Assembly (NCBI RefSeq): GCF_000002235.5 | Contig: NW_022145526.1 | Coordinates: 1-64,000, forward strand | Reading direction: 5' to 3' | Source of the DNA: Strongylocentrotus purpuratus | Taxonomy: Eukaryota; Echinodermata; Echinoidea; Camarodonta; Strongylocentrotidae | Length of the DNA stretch: 64,000 nucleotides | In this document: in pieces, positions 1 through 11,011 of the stretch | Position numbering within the stretch: position 1 is the stretch's first letter | Layout: the number at the start of each line of letters is the position of its first letter | Program-made: the position numbers and the translations under genes | The notes under the pieces: generated by a model | Databases searched by the model: none | Told to the model about the DNA's origin: nothing | What the model saw: the letters and a program-made list of their open reading frames with translations, nothing else

Positions 1-204
1 ATCTCTAAGTTGGACTTAACATTCAGATTCATATTTTTCTATTATCAAGGAGATTTCATGTTCTAGATGTGGAATTTATAAAAAGTCTAATATACTTGGA
101 TTTCGCTTTTGAATATATCTTATTTTAGCGTACAATGGCTCTCCATAACTTTAAAGTCCAATTTAGAGTTAAGTTCCACTAAGGAGCTTTGTGACACACC
201 CCTG
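1..204. repeat. Interspersed repeat fragment, foldback family A
   Basis: This stretch is an approximate reverse complement of 1775-2035. It ends in a terminus reading GACACACCCCTG, which matches the ends of the short palindromic element at 4628-4906. It is probably a half or truncated copy of a non-autonomous DNA transposon whose termini read CAGGGGTGTTTCACAAAG. It runs off the left edge of the window. Confidence 0.55.
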
Positions 205-283
205 TTCTAGCGAGGAAAAGCCCCACTCTTATTATCTTTAATGGTTGTTTCCTCATCAAAATACTAACACGTGAACCAGGCGC

Positions 284-338
284 GGGGGGGGGGGGGGGGG
301 GGGGGGGGGGGCGACGGGCCCGCGCCCCCCCCCCCCCC
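284..338. repeat. Poly-G run followed by poly-C run
   Basis: A run of 28 G residues (284-311) is followed after a short GC-rich spacer by a run of about 14 C residues (325-338). The two runs could pair as a hairpin. Runs like this recur throughout the window and often sit inside C-rich short transposons. Exact lengths may be unreliable because such runs are hard to sequence. Confidence 0.8.
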
Positions 339-585
339 ACCTATTTTTCTTTTTTTTAATAAAGTTTTCGGGGTCATATACCAAAAAAATTAATGCTCAC
401 TCCAGAAATTGTGGTTAAGTGTCAAATTAAAGTTAGTGATTGCAGACTAGATGCAACCTTACCCGTATCTCTTGACGAAATAAAGCCCACATAAATTATT
501 GCCAGGGCATGTCGGAGAACCTCCCCTTCTCCTCTCCATTTCCCACCCCCTCCTTCTCTCTCCCTTTCTTTCCCCATCCCCCACC

Positions 586-676
586 CTCTCTCTCTCTATC
601 TTTCTCTCTCTCTATCTTTCTCTCTCTCTCACACACACACACGCACATGCACACACACACACACACACACACACAC
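586..676. repeat. TC/CA compound microsatellite
   Basis: Simple TC repeats with ATC interruptions pass into a CA repeat. The overlapping open frames (poly-Ser/Leu, poly-His/Thr, Cys/Val) are products of the simple sequence. Confidence 0.9.
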
Positions 677-1774
677 CCCATCTCCGTTTACCCTGACAAG
701 TTTACTCGAGATTGCACTGAACCGGATTATACTCTGGATTTTTTTTCTTCTTTTTCACATCTTTTTATTGTCATGAGGGAAACTATCATTGATTCTTCTT
801 GAAATTAACATACCGATAATTATGTATAGAAGATATTGCGTACAAATAAATCAACACAATGGGCTTTCAGGCTCATAGGATGGTATACAAAATAACATAA
901 AGGAATGAGGACAAGAAGTAGTTCTTCATTGCACGTAAAATTATTGCCGCAAATCCGCTCTCACAGGTCACATGTAATTTCTTACTTGCTGCAAAAAACA
1001 AAACAAAAAATCATAAATTACAATATTCATCAATGTGGGATTGTCTAAGTAGATGGAAGAGATCATGTTTCACCCAAAGTGGAATGTACAACAATTAAGG
1101 AATATTACATGAAATGATACAAGATTGTATTTATATAAACATGACTATTTTCGCTTTCATCCCCTGCATGTGACATGAATAACAAGGGTTTATGGAAAGA
1201 AGAAAAGAGGGAGACAAAAAAACAAAAAAAACATGAAATGGGTTTGATCCTGCTCATCTCTGGGAAATGGATAATGTATGACAACATGACAGGGGTTCAA
1301 ATGCATGCAAATGAAAATATAAGCCTATTAAAAGCATTGGCCCTGTACTAACATTAATTTGACCCTGGCTTGTCAAATTCTCTACCTAATATGAAACGAA
1401 AAATTAAAGCGGCGCTAAACTGCCAGTACAAATGGATAATTACTTTACATACATTTATTAGCGGTAAAAGAAATCTGATCCGAAATTCGTTGAAGTTTAT
1501 TTGTATCCTGAAATGTAAACCACTACAAATGTGAATAGGGAGTTAGTTTACAAAAGGTATAATTGAAGAATATTCTCAAGGACTTGTCTAAATAACCTTC
1601 AGCCATGTTATAGCTCATTTTTTTCTTTTCGCCTGGTAATAGCGAGCAATGAACCACAAATGATCCCTTCCTCTTTAAAATCGCAGAAAGGTACAGAAAC
1701 CGAACAATATGACATCAAAATAACAGTAATACGTGTACTTCCAATCAAGGCCTTAATTAAGCTACTGACAACCC

Positions 1775-2035
1775 CAGGGGTTTTTCACAAAGATCCTAAG
1801 TCGAACTTAAATATTATGGAGAGCCATTTGTAGCCTCAAAATTAAATATATTCAAAAGCAAAAATCATTTATTTTAGACTTTTCTTAAATTCCGCATAAG
1901 ACATGAAATCTCCTTGATAAATAGAAAATATGAATGATTTGAATCAACATTTTATGCCTTTTGAAATAACTTTTACAAAATATTACATAGATGCTAACGG
2001 CTTTCCATAATTTTTTAGTTCAACTTAATACAAAA
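1775..2035. repeat. Interspersed repeat, foldback family A
   Basis: It begins CAGGGGTTTTTCACAAAG and is approximately the reverse complement of 1-204. The CAGGGG terminus resembles those of hAT-type non-autonomous elements, but target duplications were not resolved, so the family is tentative. Confidence 0.5.
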
Positions 2036-2039
2036 ATAA

Positions 2040-2145
2040 ACAAAATAAAAAGTTTTCGGCCCCCCCCCCCCACTGAGCGAGATATTGGTCGGCGCGATTT
2101 TCACATTTTAGGCCCCCCCTATCGCAAATCCTGGATCCGCCCTTG
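2040..2145. repeat. C-rich short element fragment
   Basis: A poly-C run is followed by GC-rich sequence and a second C run, ending in ATCCTGGATCCGCCCTTG. The terminus resembles a common invertebrate short repeat ending GGATCCGCCCCTG and is akin to the C-rich elements at 2575-2718 and 44770-44950. The left boundary is uncertain. Confidence 0.45.
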
Positions 2146-2574
2146 ACGTGAACAATGTATTTGTTATATTGCGGTTTCAAGCTGATGAAGTAACACGATT
2201 CCGAATATATTTTTAAAGGTAAAACAAAGTTTTGGGAATTTTGAAATTGGGTGAATATTGATTCTTTACAATTTTGATATATTTGGATGCTCCTGTGGAT
2301 GTATTATAAGCGCTAGAAAATTTAGCCCCTAAAACACTTCTGCTTTTGAGAAAAATTGCTCCCGGTAAATTTTGATAAATTTCAAATTGCGCTTGTGGCT
2401 ATACAATGGTAGCTGCGACCATGAAAATCTCAGAATATGTAGTTGCAATATATAATTTGCAAACGGGAAAAGCTTATCGGTCGAATTTAGTGGAGAAACA
2501 TTGTTTTTATAGCTTAATTAATATCTTGACCTGGAGAGGTCTATACATTTATTATTTTAAAAAAGTGTCCGCTT

Positions 2575-2718
2575 AACCCCCCCCCCCCCCCCCCTCCCCC
2601 AACTTATCGACTTTTCGGCCGGCGCGGTTTTCAAATTTTCGGGAGCAAAATATTTTGGGCCGGATTTTAACCCCCCCCCCCCTTGAAAAAATCCTGCGTA
2701 CGCCCCTGCGTCCCCCTA
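2575..2718. repeat. C-rich short element (CGTACGCCCCTG terminus)
   Basis: Two poly-C tracts flank GC-rich sequence, and the right end reads AATCCTGCGTACGCCCCTG. This matches the right terminus of the better-defined hAT-like element at 4975-5292, so this is likely a relative with an unresolved left end. Confidence 0.5.
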
Positions 2719-3117
2719 TACACCCCACCCCGCCCCCGATCTACGCCTATCGCAGAATGGTATTTAAGTAGGGGCGTTGTAATGGGCTCGATAATCACAT
2801 ATACATCAGTATAACGCCAGGTTTTATCTGTATCGTAAGGAAAAAAGCTCTAGCTCTGAATCCACTGGAAACTTTATCTCGGACGTATGCCTATAGCATA
2901 TAGTCAATAGGTAGGTCCTTTTTAATACAACTATTAATTCCGTCTTTTCGATAAACTATATCTTTTGTCGTCTTTCTTTCCTTTTTTAGATTGTTTCTCT
3001 CTTTTGAAATGGATAGCTGCAGGCTGAATGCATACTGATATTTTCGAGGAAAAAAAAACGAAAAACAACAAACAAGGCTACCTAGCTGTTGCTTAAAGCT
3101 TATCAACACTAGTGCGG

Positions 3118-3560
3118 CTAGGAGGGATTAGACCACACAGCGATGTCACTGACAGGTGGCTATCTCATCAACTCAGCTCTCAAATAACATAAACATAGAG
3201 GATCATGGGGGACCAACAGCACCGATTGGAGAAGTTTTCTATTTAGAGGGAGCAAGTAGGACAGTGGGGCTTTAATTTGTTGTTTTGAAAGATCCCTTTA
3301 TTTCTTGAATGTTAATTTTTAATGAAGTCAGTAAATATTAGTGTATGTATACAGATTACACTTACATTACACGATTACACTTTAAAGGCACGCTGTTCTA
3401 CTTGTAGCTACTTGCTCCCTCTATATAGAAACTTTCCCAATCGGTACCTGTCGGTCCCCCATGATCCTCTTTTTCTTATGTTAAATGAGAGCTGGGTTAA
3501 TGAGATAGCCACCTGTCACAGTGACCTCGCTGGCTCGTCTAATCCATCTGGCTGAAGTAG
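3118..3560. repeat. Foldback element with arms of about 165 bp
   Basis: Sequence at 3118-3290 reappears as its approximate reverse complement at 3385-3560, around a spacer of roughly 95 bp. The arms contain GATCATGGGGGACCAACAG on one side and its complement on the other. Single arms of the family are seen at 19135-19260 and 45545-45680. It is probably a non-autonomous DNA transposon. It ends about 150 bp upstream of the start codon of the IGFBP-like gene. Confidence 0.65.
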
Positions 3561-3711
3561 TAAAGCCTGCCTTTAATTGATTCATCTATTTCCCTTCATG
3601 ATTAATTCATTCGTTATTATCATCCGTGATTACTTTGCTGAATTATGCTTTCTTTCAAGGAATTTGCTGGAATCCGTTTTACGAGTCGATAAGTGACCAT
3701 TTCCAAGGACA

Positions 3712-4262
3712 ATGATGTCTTCTAAATGGCTTTGTGTTGTCATGGCAACCGTCGCTCTATTTGGCAGGTAAAAACAATTAAATTATTTCTCACTAATTGT
3801 CTGATGAGAAAAAGAAGGGCATTCACTTTTAAAGAATGATTAAACGTACATTGTATCTCACTAAGAGTGCAATTTGTAGCACCTATACGGGATTTCTTTG
3901 AAAAAATGCATCGACATTTTAATCAGCAATATATATTTTGTTTAAGTACTCATTCCAATGGATCTTTATATGTGGTGTTGTACGCAATTCTCTAGATTTC
4001 ATGTGATCTTTGCTGGAATGCAATGTTTAGTTTCTCTCTCACTCTCTTTCTGTCTCTGTTTCTCTGTCTCTCCCCCTTCTCTCCCTTCTCCTCCCCAGTG
4101 TCGGCTATAGGTTTTTCATTTGTTTGTGTTTATATTTTTGGAAGGGAGAGGAGGGGGGGGGGGCGGTGGGAGAGTCAATCCTCCTCAGATATTTTCAAGC
4201 TCCAAAAATAAATCGCGAGGCACTTGTAAAAAACAAATCCAAGAATCCACCCCCCCCCCCAA

Positions 4263-4317
<55 letters not shown>

Positions 4318-6484
4318 TATATATATAATAATGATAATATATAAATAAATTATTTAAAAATAATAATAATAATGAAAAAAGATGTAATACATAATATCCA
4401 CCTTGTTCCTTTGTTAAAATTTCAGGGGAGACTGTCTGACTTGTCTCTGTTATGATGATATATACCCACTAACACGCGAGGAATGGCGAGTCCAGAACTG
4501 TCCCGTGGATGTCCAGTGTCCAGCCGGTTCTCAGGTCATATGGGATATTTGCGCCTGCTGCAAGAGCGATTGCTCCAAGGTAAGGAACCAGGCCCAAGGA
4601 ACTATCCTAGAAAATACATGTTTTAGACTGGGGGTGTTTCACAAAGACTAAGATCGACTTTAGGTTCTTTTTAACTATGGCAGGCAGTTCATGCCACTGT
4701 ATGCTCTCACCATTTACTGGCATTGGTCTCTCAAGGGACGTACAAATCATGGTCACAAATCTACAGAATTTATATTTTTGATAATTCATTATTGAAGGAA
4801 AAAAGTATTATCTAAAGATCATGGTGAGAGAAAGCAGTGGCATAAATAGCCTGCCATAGTGAAGTCCAACTTAAAGTCGATCTTAGTCTTTGTAAAACAC
4901 CCCCCTGGTTTACCTATTTAAATTCATGGATGTTTCGTTCCTGGGGACATAGCGACGAGTTATTATAATACATGCAGGCACGTACGCAGGGGGGGGGGGG
5001 GGGTTCAACCCCCCCTTGACTTTGTTTATGTGTATGTTTTGTGTTTTGGAGGACCCCCCCCCCCCCTTTTTTAAAAGTATTTTTAATAAAGAAAAAAAAT
5101 TAAAAAATAGTGGTATTAAAGCTGACCTTACCCCCCCCCCCCCCCCAACGAAACGAAATATCGATCGACCAAATTTTGGGACAAACAAAAAAAAGTGCTC
5201 TTACCCCCCCCCCCCCCCCGGCTTATTCAGCGGTTTGCTGATTTACAAATTTAACCCCCCCCCCCTCGAAAAAAATCCTGTGTACGCGCCTGAATGCATG
5301 TACTTGGAATCCAGTACTTGGGATACATTACTTGTTGCTACGTCGGGCAAGACTCGGATAAGCCTTAGGTTGTCAAGAACAACCTTTGTTTAAAAGTATG
5401 CATAACATTTGAATATGTTAATAAAGCAGTCTATTCAGTGGCGATCTATAGGGGGAGGGAGCACTTGTCAGACAAATGCAAAATAAGGCAAGCGATCGAC
5501 CTCAGCTCCTTAAATACCTACCGCTTCTGATGTGCCTTTATGGATACAAAACTTCTCTTTCCAAAAATTGTTATATAATTGTCATCCTTTTTTGTAGTCG
5601 TCAAGGAGGCTATATAGATGCTTGGACAAATAAGGGCACCTTTTAAAAGTATTACTCACATAATGCCAGATGGACCCCCTAATCGATTCACCACTAAAAT
5701 AAGACATTCAGTTTTACTTTTAGTTCATTGTTCAATTCTAAACAAATGGAGAAAAAAACTTAACTACCTAGGACGATTTACCGCAATAATGTAATTAGAT
5801 CCACCCCACCCCCAATCTAAACCAGAAAACGCCTAGACCTGACCTAAGCGAAGCCTTTACAGAACGTGGATATGCATTGTTTGTCTTCTATATTACATTG
5901 ATATTTAACATTGCCAAAGATCGCACCCCTCCCCCCCCCCCCGAAAAACCTACACATTTTTATTTATACTTAACTTCCCAGAATAGGCTTGTTTTTTTTC
6001 GCCTCGCTTCCCCCCCCCCCCCCCCCCCCCAATCCCCCGGCCCTCGGAAATTTAAGAAAGCCGCGACTTTACTCTTATAATCACCAAATATTCAGTAGAT
6101 GAAATGAAAGAGAGAAGAAAATGAAGAATATATGTTTCCTTTTGTGAATTGAGATTTGATTTTTCGAGGGTCTGGTGCCCAAATAAGCGTGTACTCATCT
6201 GACCTACCAAGCAAACCTGGCGATAATGATGGAAATTATATTAAATCCAACACCCGGAATCATATTCAAAACGTTAAAAAGCTAGTTCTCTTCCGTTATT
6301 TATCTCTCTATCTCTCTCTGTGTATGGATCCGGGGTAACTCGGACCTGGGGACAACTCGGCCGCGCTGCAAAAACTGTCATTTTATGTCATTTAACCCTA
6401 ACCCTAACCCTAACCCTGCAAAAACTGACCGTTTTGGTAGCTGGGCCGAGTTAGCCCGACTTATTTATATATCTCTCTCCTTCC

Positions 6485-6520
<36 letters not shown>

Positions 6521-6695
6521 CGTACATTCTTCACGTCTATACCCAGTTGGAAGGCGATGAGTGTGGTGGTGATTGGGCATGGCCGGTACATGCGGGGATG
6601 GATTAGAATGCTACATCGAAGAGCCGGATACTTCCGAGTACAGGCCACCCATAGGCAACTGCGTCCCGCTGAAGCCCACCGCTGCCACCGCGTGA
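3712..6695 (+). CDS. Single IGFBP-domain secreted protein, three exons (frame broken in exon 3)
   Basis: Exon 1 (3712-3767) encodes a signal peptide starting MMSSKWLCVVMATVALFG and ends at AG|GTAAAA. Exon 2 (4426-4579) follows a TTTCAG acceptor and ends AAG|GTAAGG. Exon 3 runs from 6547 to a TGA at 6693-6695. Exon 2 gives GDCLTCLCYDD early on and ends DICACCKSDCSK; its CACCKSDC matches the IGFBP N-domain hallmark (C-x-C-C-x-x-C). Exon 3 opens LEGDECGGDW, the family's GxxCGG motif, and continues GMAGTCGDGLEC in another frame. The family is secreted and in vertebrates binds insulin-like growth factors; small single-domain members occur in invertebrates. ODD: at about 6568-6575 the reading needs one more G (TGGGCATGG where TGGGGCATGG would continue the domain). 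As given, the frame stops soon after. This could be a sequencing error or a recent loss of function. The family call is fairly sure; ligand and role are unknown. Confidence 0.75.
4281..4326. repeat. AT microsatellite beside poly-A
   Basis: A poly-A run passes into a long TA dinucleotide repeat inside intron 1 of the IGFBP-like gene. Confidence 0.9.
4628..4906. repeat. Foldback element, family A
   Basis: The left end GGGGGTGTTTCACAAAGAC is matched in reverse complement by GTCTTTGTAAAACACCCCCC at the right end. The arms also share TTTAAGT and GGCAG-containing blocks. It lies in intron 2 of the IGFBP-like gene and shares termini with the repeats at 1-204 and 1775-2035. Confidence 0.65.
4975..5292. 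mobile_element. hAT-like non-autonomous element, 318 bp
   Basis: The left terminus CAGGCACGTACGCAGG is mirrored at the right end by CCTGTGTACGCGCCTG. The flanks are an 8-bp near-duplication, AATACATG at 4967-4974 and AATGCATG at 5293-5300, as expected for hAT transposition. The inside is C/G-run rich and carries no transposase. Proline-rich open frames across it are artefacts of the C runs. It sits in intron 2 of the IGFBP-like gene. Confidence 0.75.
6394..6417. repeat. Interstitial telomere-like repeat, four units
   Basis: Four perfect AACCCT units are present (TTAGGG on the other strand, the usual animal telomere repeat). A short direct repeat, TGCAAAAACTG, lies on both sides. The tract is in intron 2 of the IGFBP-like gene. 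Confidence 0.8.
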
Positions 6696-6892
6696 GGAGG
6701 CGAGGATGATGCGAATACAGAAGAGACGGGAGAGAAACGGCAAACGAATTAATGAGCCTCGAATTTAAATTCATGCTATGTTCGAATGTCGGGCATATAC
6801 AGATTTATCACTTTCTTTAAAAATATTACATGCATTGTAACAATAGTTTGTCCCAATATATTTTGAGTCTTTCGATCTCCAGTTCTTTTAAA

Positions 6893-7045
6893 CCCGTTGC
6901 ATAAACTTACCATTGATAGTAACTTTGCCATCAATGGCAACTACCATGATAACAGGGCTCAACGGCCAATCAAAATCAAGGTTTCCATGGTAGTTGTCAT
7001 TGATGGCAAATTAGTTACCACAAATGGTAAGTTTTATGCAACGGG
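6893..7045. mobile_element. Foldback element, 153 bp
   Basis: The left end CCCGTTGCATAAACTTACCA is matched by the right end GGTAAGTTTTATGCAACGGG, and the arms pair through blocks containing GTTGCCATTGATGGC-like sequence. CCCGTTGCATAAA termini are typical of PIF/Harbinger-like short elements, which is a tentative assignment. It lies just downstream of the IGFBP-like gene. Confidence 0.65.
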
Positions 7046-7295
7046 GCCCTAGGGCGTTATCCTGAAAAAGAATGTTATTTTTTGTGCCGGTTAGAATTAG
7101 GATAAGTCATTGGTTATAATGTCGGTGCAAATCTGCATAAGCTTGCGTTCAGTTAAAAAGAGACGTCTACGCAAGCACGAATGAAAAGTGTGTGTTCAGC
7201 TCAATTTGAGTATCTTGTGTATTTTGAACAAATCAGAGTAAATATGAAATGTTCGAAAGCGTTTTCTATTTCATTGTGGATAGATTATATGACGC

Positions 7296-8402
7296 CAGGG
7301 GCGGCGATCCCGGGGGGGGGGGGGACACGTCCCCCCCCCCCCCTCGATTTTTGTAGGGGGATCGTCCCCCCCCCCCCCCGGGAAATTTGAAAAAGTGCAT
7401 ACAAATAATGTACAGCAAATACTGACTAAAGACTGCAACACACTATTAGACTTTGGAGGGCCCAAGAGTGCAGTGTTTAGACAAATACAAATCCAAAAAT
7501 CTTCTGGCTCGGGAGCTATGCTCTCTTGCATAATATTCTTCAAAATATTCAAGTAAATATTGTAGAAAAGTGAATTGTGAAAAAAAGTATATTGTTTCTT
7601 TTCATACTATAGTTTTCCTAAGGAATATAATTTTGTAATAAAACAAAACTTCAAAACCTGTGAGGGAGTAGTTACTTTCGTCACCTTCACCCCTCTCGTT
7701 TACTATGCTCACTCACTAGGGCTTGGGCTAGTTGCCCCCCCCCCCCCCCCGATAAAATTCAAACGTGGTTTATTTCTAATTCGATACCAGTGACTAATTT
7801 ACAAATGTTGCTGAAATGGCATGATTTTCTCTGAGCTTCCGGGGGCTCTGCCCCCTTACCCCTACCAAGGGCCCTAAGACGGGACCCTGGTTGCTCAGCT
7901 GACCATAATTAAATGCCTAAAACACCTGAGCTTCCGGGGGCTCCGCCCCCTGGACCCCACCAGGACCCTAAGCGGGCCACTGGAAGCTCATCTGACCATA
8001 TTCAAAAGCCTAAAACCCTGAGCTTCCGGGGGCTCAGCGCCCTACACCCCACCAAGGGCCCTAAGGCGACCCCTGGATGATCATATGATCATAGTTCATG
8101 CCTAAAACCGCTGAGCTTCTGGGAGCTTCGCCCCCTGGACCCCACTCCGATTACGGACCTGCATGCAAGTGTCACAAATAAGGTATCAAAATATGCTCAT
8201 CTGACCCTTATTAAATGCCTAAAAACTCTGAGCTTCATGGGGCTCCGCCCCTTGACCCCACGCCAATTTACGCGCCACTTGCTTTACTCTATTTGATCGC
8301 AAATCCTTTAGGCCCCCCCCCCCCCCCAAATTACGTCACTCCTCCCTCGTTCCTCGCGTTTCCTCCCCCCCCCCCGGTCATGAAAAGAAATCGCCGCCCC
8401 TG
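7296..8402. mobile_element. hAT-like non-autonomous element, 1.1 kb, perfect 8-bp TSD
   Basis: The element starts CAGGGGCGGCGAT and ends ATCGCCGCCCCTG, a perfect terminal inverted repeat. It is bounded by identical 8-bp flanks TATGACGC at 7288-7295 and 8403-8410, as expected for hAT elements. No transposase is present. The inside holds poly-C/G runs and about five degenerate copies of a roughly 105-bp unit around CTGAGCTTCCGGGGGCTC (about 7830-8260). The host sequence on its left (about 7200-7290) resembles the sequence after its right flank (about 8430-8535), so it landed in or beside a local duplication. Confidence 0.85.
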
Positions 8403-8544
8403 TATGACGCCCTACATTTTCCTGTAATGAGCATTATCAAAATCAAGATATCATTTGTTGTATTTTGAATAAACTGGAGTATGAATGAAATGTTTGAAAG
8501 TGTTTTCTATTACATTGTGGATAGAATGTATGACTTAGTGATCA

Positions 8545-8760
8545 CAGAGAAGGAGAGAAAGAAACAGAAACCATGACAAGAATCAAAAGACAGAAAAAGA
8601 CAGAGAGCATACAGAGATAGGAAAAGAGAAATAGCCCTACTGCAAAGAAAAAGAGAAAAGGAGAGATAGAGAGCCTGTGAGAGAAGTATAAATGAGAGAG
8701 ACTGGAGAGACAACTAGATTAAACAGAAACAAATGTAACGACAAGAAAGAACTAGAGAGG
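8545..8760. repeat. Purine-rich low-complexity tract
   Basis: An imperfect GA-rich tract reading as AGAGAAAGAAACAGAAAC-like sequence. Long open frames on the opposite strand are a by-product of the composition. Confidence 0.7.
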
Positions 8761-9420
8761 ATAGATATTTAACAAAAGTACAATTTCTTGTTTTTAATGC
8801 AAATTCTACATATTATTACTCAAATCGGATTACAAAATAACATCTTCTTGAAAGACCTTTGAAGTAAGAAAAACTGAAAAAGAAAAGAAATCGATTTCAT
8901 AATGTAATTCTACTAAAACTTATTTAACCATGACTTCTATTGGAATATAGGTAATGGGTGGGGGAGGAGAGGAATAATTCAATTAACGAATCAGGGCAGC
9001 GTTTCACGAAACTGTCTTAGTATAAGTTCGCCGACATCTCATTGAAACATGTGTACTAGAATTAACATGCATTTTAATAGGAAGTCGTTGAACTTATATT
9101 TACATGCATACAAATACTTTAGATTAGGAACATTTACATGCACATGTTTCTCTTTGGTAATTTAATTGATTGAAATGACTAAATTAACAACTTTGCAACC
9201 ATCATTATAATATCAATTTGCTATAACTAAATGGATTCATTTTTATCAAAAAGTACCAAAAATTATCTCACAAACATGATTCACAAACAATATGGCTGCA
9301 CATCTTTAAGCCACGTCAGATGACTCTGAGATGACCTTCATGTATCATGATTCCTAAACTACATGTACAATTCAGACGGTTATAGTTGCATGAAAACTCA
9401 TCAAATTATGGCTTACTTCG

Positions 9421-9730
9421 AATCAACGGTCATTGGGTCAGATCGGGTCATTGGGTCAGATCGGGTGATCGCGTTACAAGATCATGTGATCATGTGAAGA
9501 TGCACGTTAAAGAAGCGACCTTTCGTATAGGTTTGCCGTTGGGTTTTCACAAAGCATCTGGTAAATTAGACCAGACCAGTTGTAGAAGAGAGGGGTTTAT
9601 TTCACAAACATTAACCCCGACATTTCGTGAATAAAGGGGCATGTTTTCGTGAATAAAGGGGCATGTTTTCACGAAATGTCGGGTAACGCGACCACCCGAC
9701 CCGACACGATGACCCGATGATTCGAAGTAA
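9421..9730. repeat. Short direct and inverted repeats
   Basis: Two copies of GGTCATTGGGTCAGATCG (about 9429-9464) are followed by two copies of AATAAAGGGGCATGTTTTC (about 9632-9670). CGAAATGTCGGG at about 9675 mirrors CCCCGACATTTCG at about 9617, so the right part forms a foldback. No gene is seen. Confidence 0.55.
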
Positions 9731-11011
9731 ACCTCAACTTATTCACACAAAGGGGCATTTGATATTACATGCCAGTAGAACAGCTTGCATGCTTACACAG
9801 AGAATAGTCCTTGTACTAGCCAGAGTTTGTCATTGTTATCATATTTGAACTGAATTTTATCAACAATTTGTATTTTTATCTTGTGGATGAACCCCTTTGC
9901 ATAAAGACCAGCTTTTAGCTGAAAAGGATGATCCTTCCCATATGTGGAAAATGAATATATAAAATAAATGAATAACAAAAAAAGAAGCTTAAAAAAAAAG
10001 CACACTGAAACAATACATTCCTTTTAGCTCTCCCAATACATACATGTAAGGGTACATATCTCAACTTTGAAATTAGTCCAGTGTTTAGTTTTCATAGTAC
10101 ATGTATATCGTTTATTCCATGTAAAATGTATCTGTTTATTATATAGTGAACGGCTTCCTTGAAAAGCAGGCCATTGAATTTTCTTTATTGGCTTGAATGG
10201 AACTACACCGAGGAAATACAAAGAACTTCATTAAAATGTAAAAAAGATTCTCAAGGGGAAAATCCAGTTTTCCTGATTTTTTTAATGTGCTCATTGGGTA
10301 ACTGCTTTCATTAACAGTGTGAAATAATATTCTGTGTATGGTACAATCTTGAAGACAACTGATATTACAGTCCACAATGGAAAAATACAGTTGCACCACA
10401 AGACCAACAAAACTATATTATACACTACTCTTCAAAGTACACCAGAAAAGGGCCATGGTTATCACAAATGTTCAAGTTTTGTTATTAAACTTGTGTGGCT
10501 TGCCTCCAGAAAAAAATCCTGCATAAAGACTTGGAATATATGCTGAGGAACTGCTTAAGAAGCAACAAAATCTGAAGCTAATTCCTGAATATCTGCAGAA
10601 AGATACTATATTATTATCCCTAGTCCAGAATCTGGCAGGTTATTTATAAGTCTATATTCCCTACACTCCCTTCAAGCCACCAATGAAGGCGTTACATGTA
10701 TTAACAAACTCGTACTTCCAACCTAAGAGCATACAATTTTGTAATCGAGTCCACTGCTCTACCACTGGGCCATTGCGACAGTTTTTAAACTATATATGCA
10801 ATGAAAAAGGGACTGCTTTCATATGCATCTCAACTGAGAGGTTTCAGGAATGGCTCTTACTTCAATTCACACACTGTCGAACGTCATATTTGCTGCAGGT
10901 TTTATTTATGACATTGCAAGAATAGAGTCCTACCATCCTACATAATCTGCAGAAAGGTACAACCGCAACATCAACAAACTATTTCTGCAACTACAACAAA
11001 CTGCGTTCCCC
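9731..11011. other. 3' flank of the zinc-finger gene
   Basis: AT-rich DNA between the repeats and the stop codon of the zinc-finger gene at 11012. No coding exon was recognised. A degraded tRNA-like SINE relic lies at about 10690-10785. Confidence 0.5.
10690..10785 (-). repeat. Degraded tRNA-derived SINE head
   Basis: On the minus strand the sequence reads GCAATGGCCCAGTGGTAGAG, a good match to a tRNA A-box region. The B-box position is degraded and the acceptor stem does not close. A tRNA-derived SINE relic is more likely than a working tRNA gene. Confidence 0.4.

Larger units (their letters stand above)
205..1774. other. Intergenic stretch without a recognised gene
   Basis: No exon, domain or RNA gene was recognised. 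It holds a poly-G/poly-C tract (284-338), a pyrimidine and CA microsatellite (about 586-676), and otherwise ordinary AT-rich DNA. Short open frames here come from the microsatellite and have no domain-like composition. Confidence 0.6.

Noticed and set aside
5016-5393. Proline-rich open frames (also at 5877, 8215, 49464 and 54858)
   Set aside because: They are translations of C runs in short transposons, with no splice or domain support.
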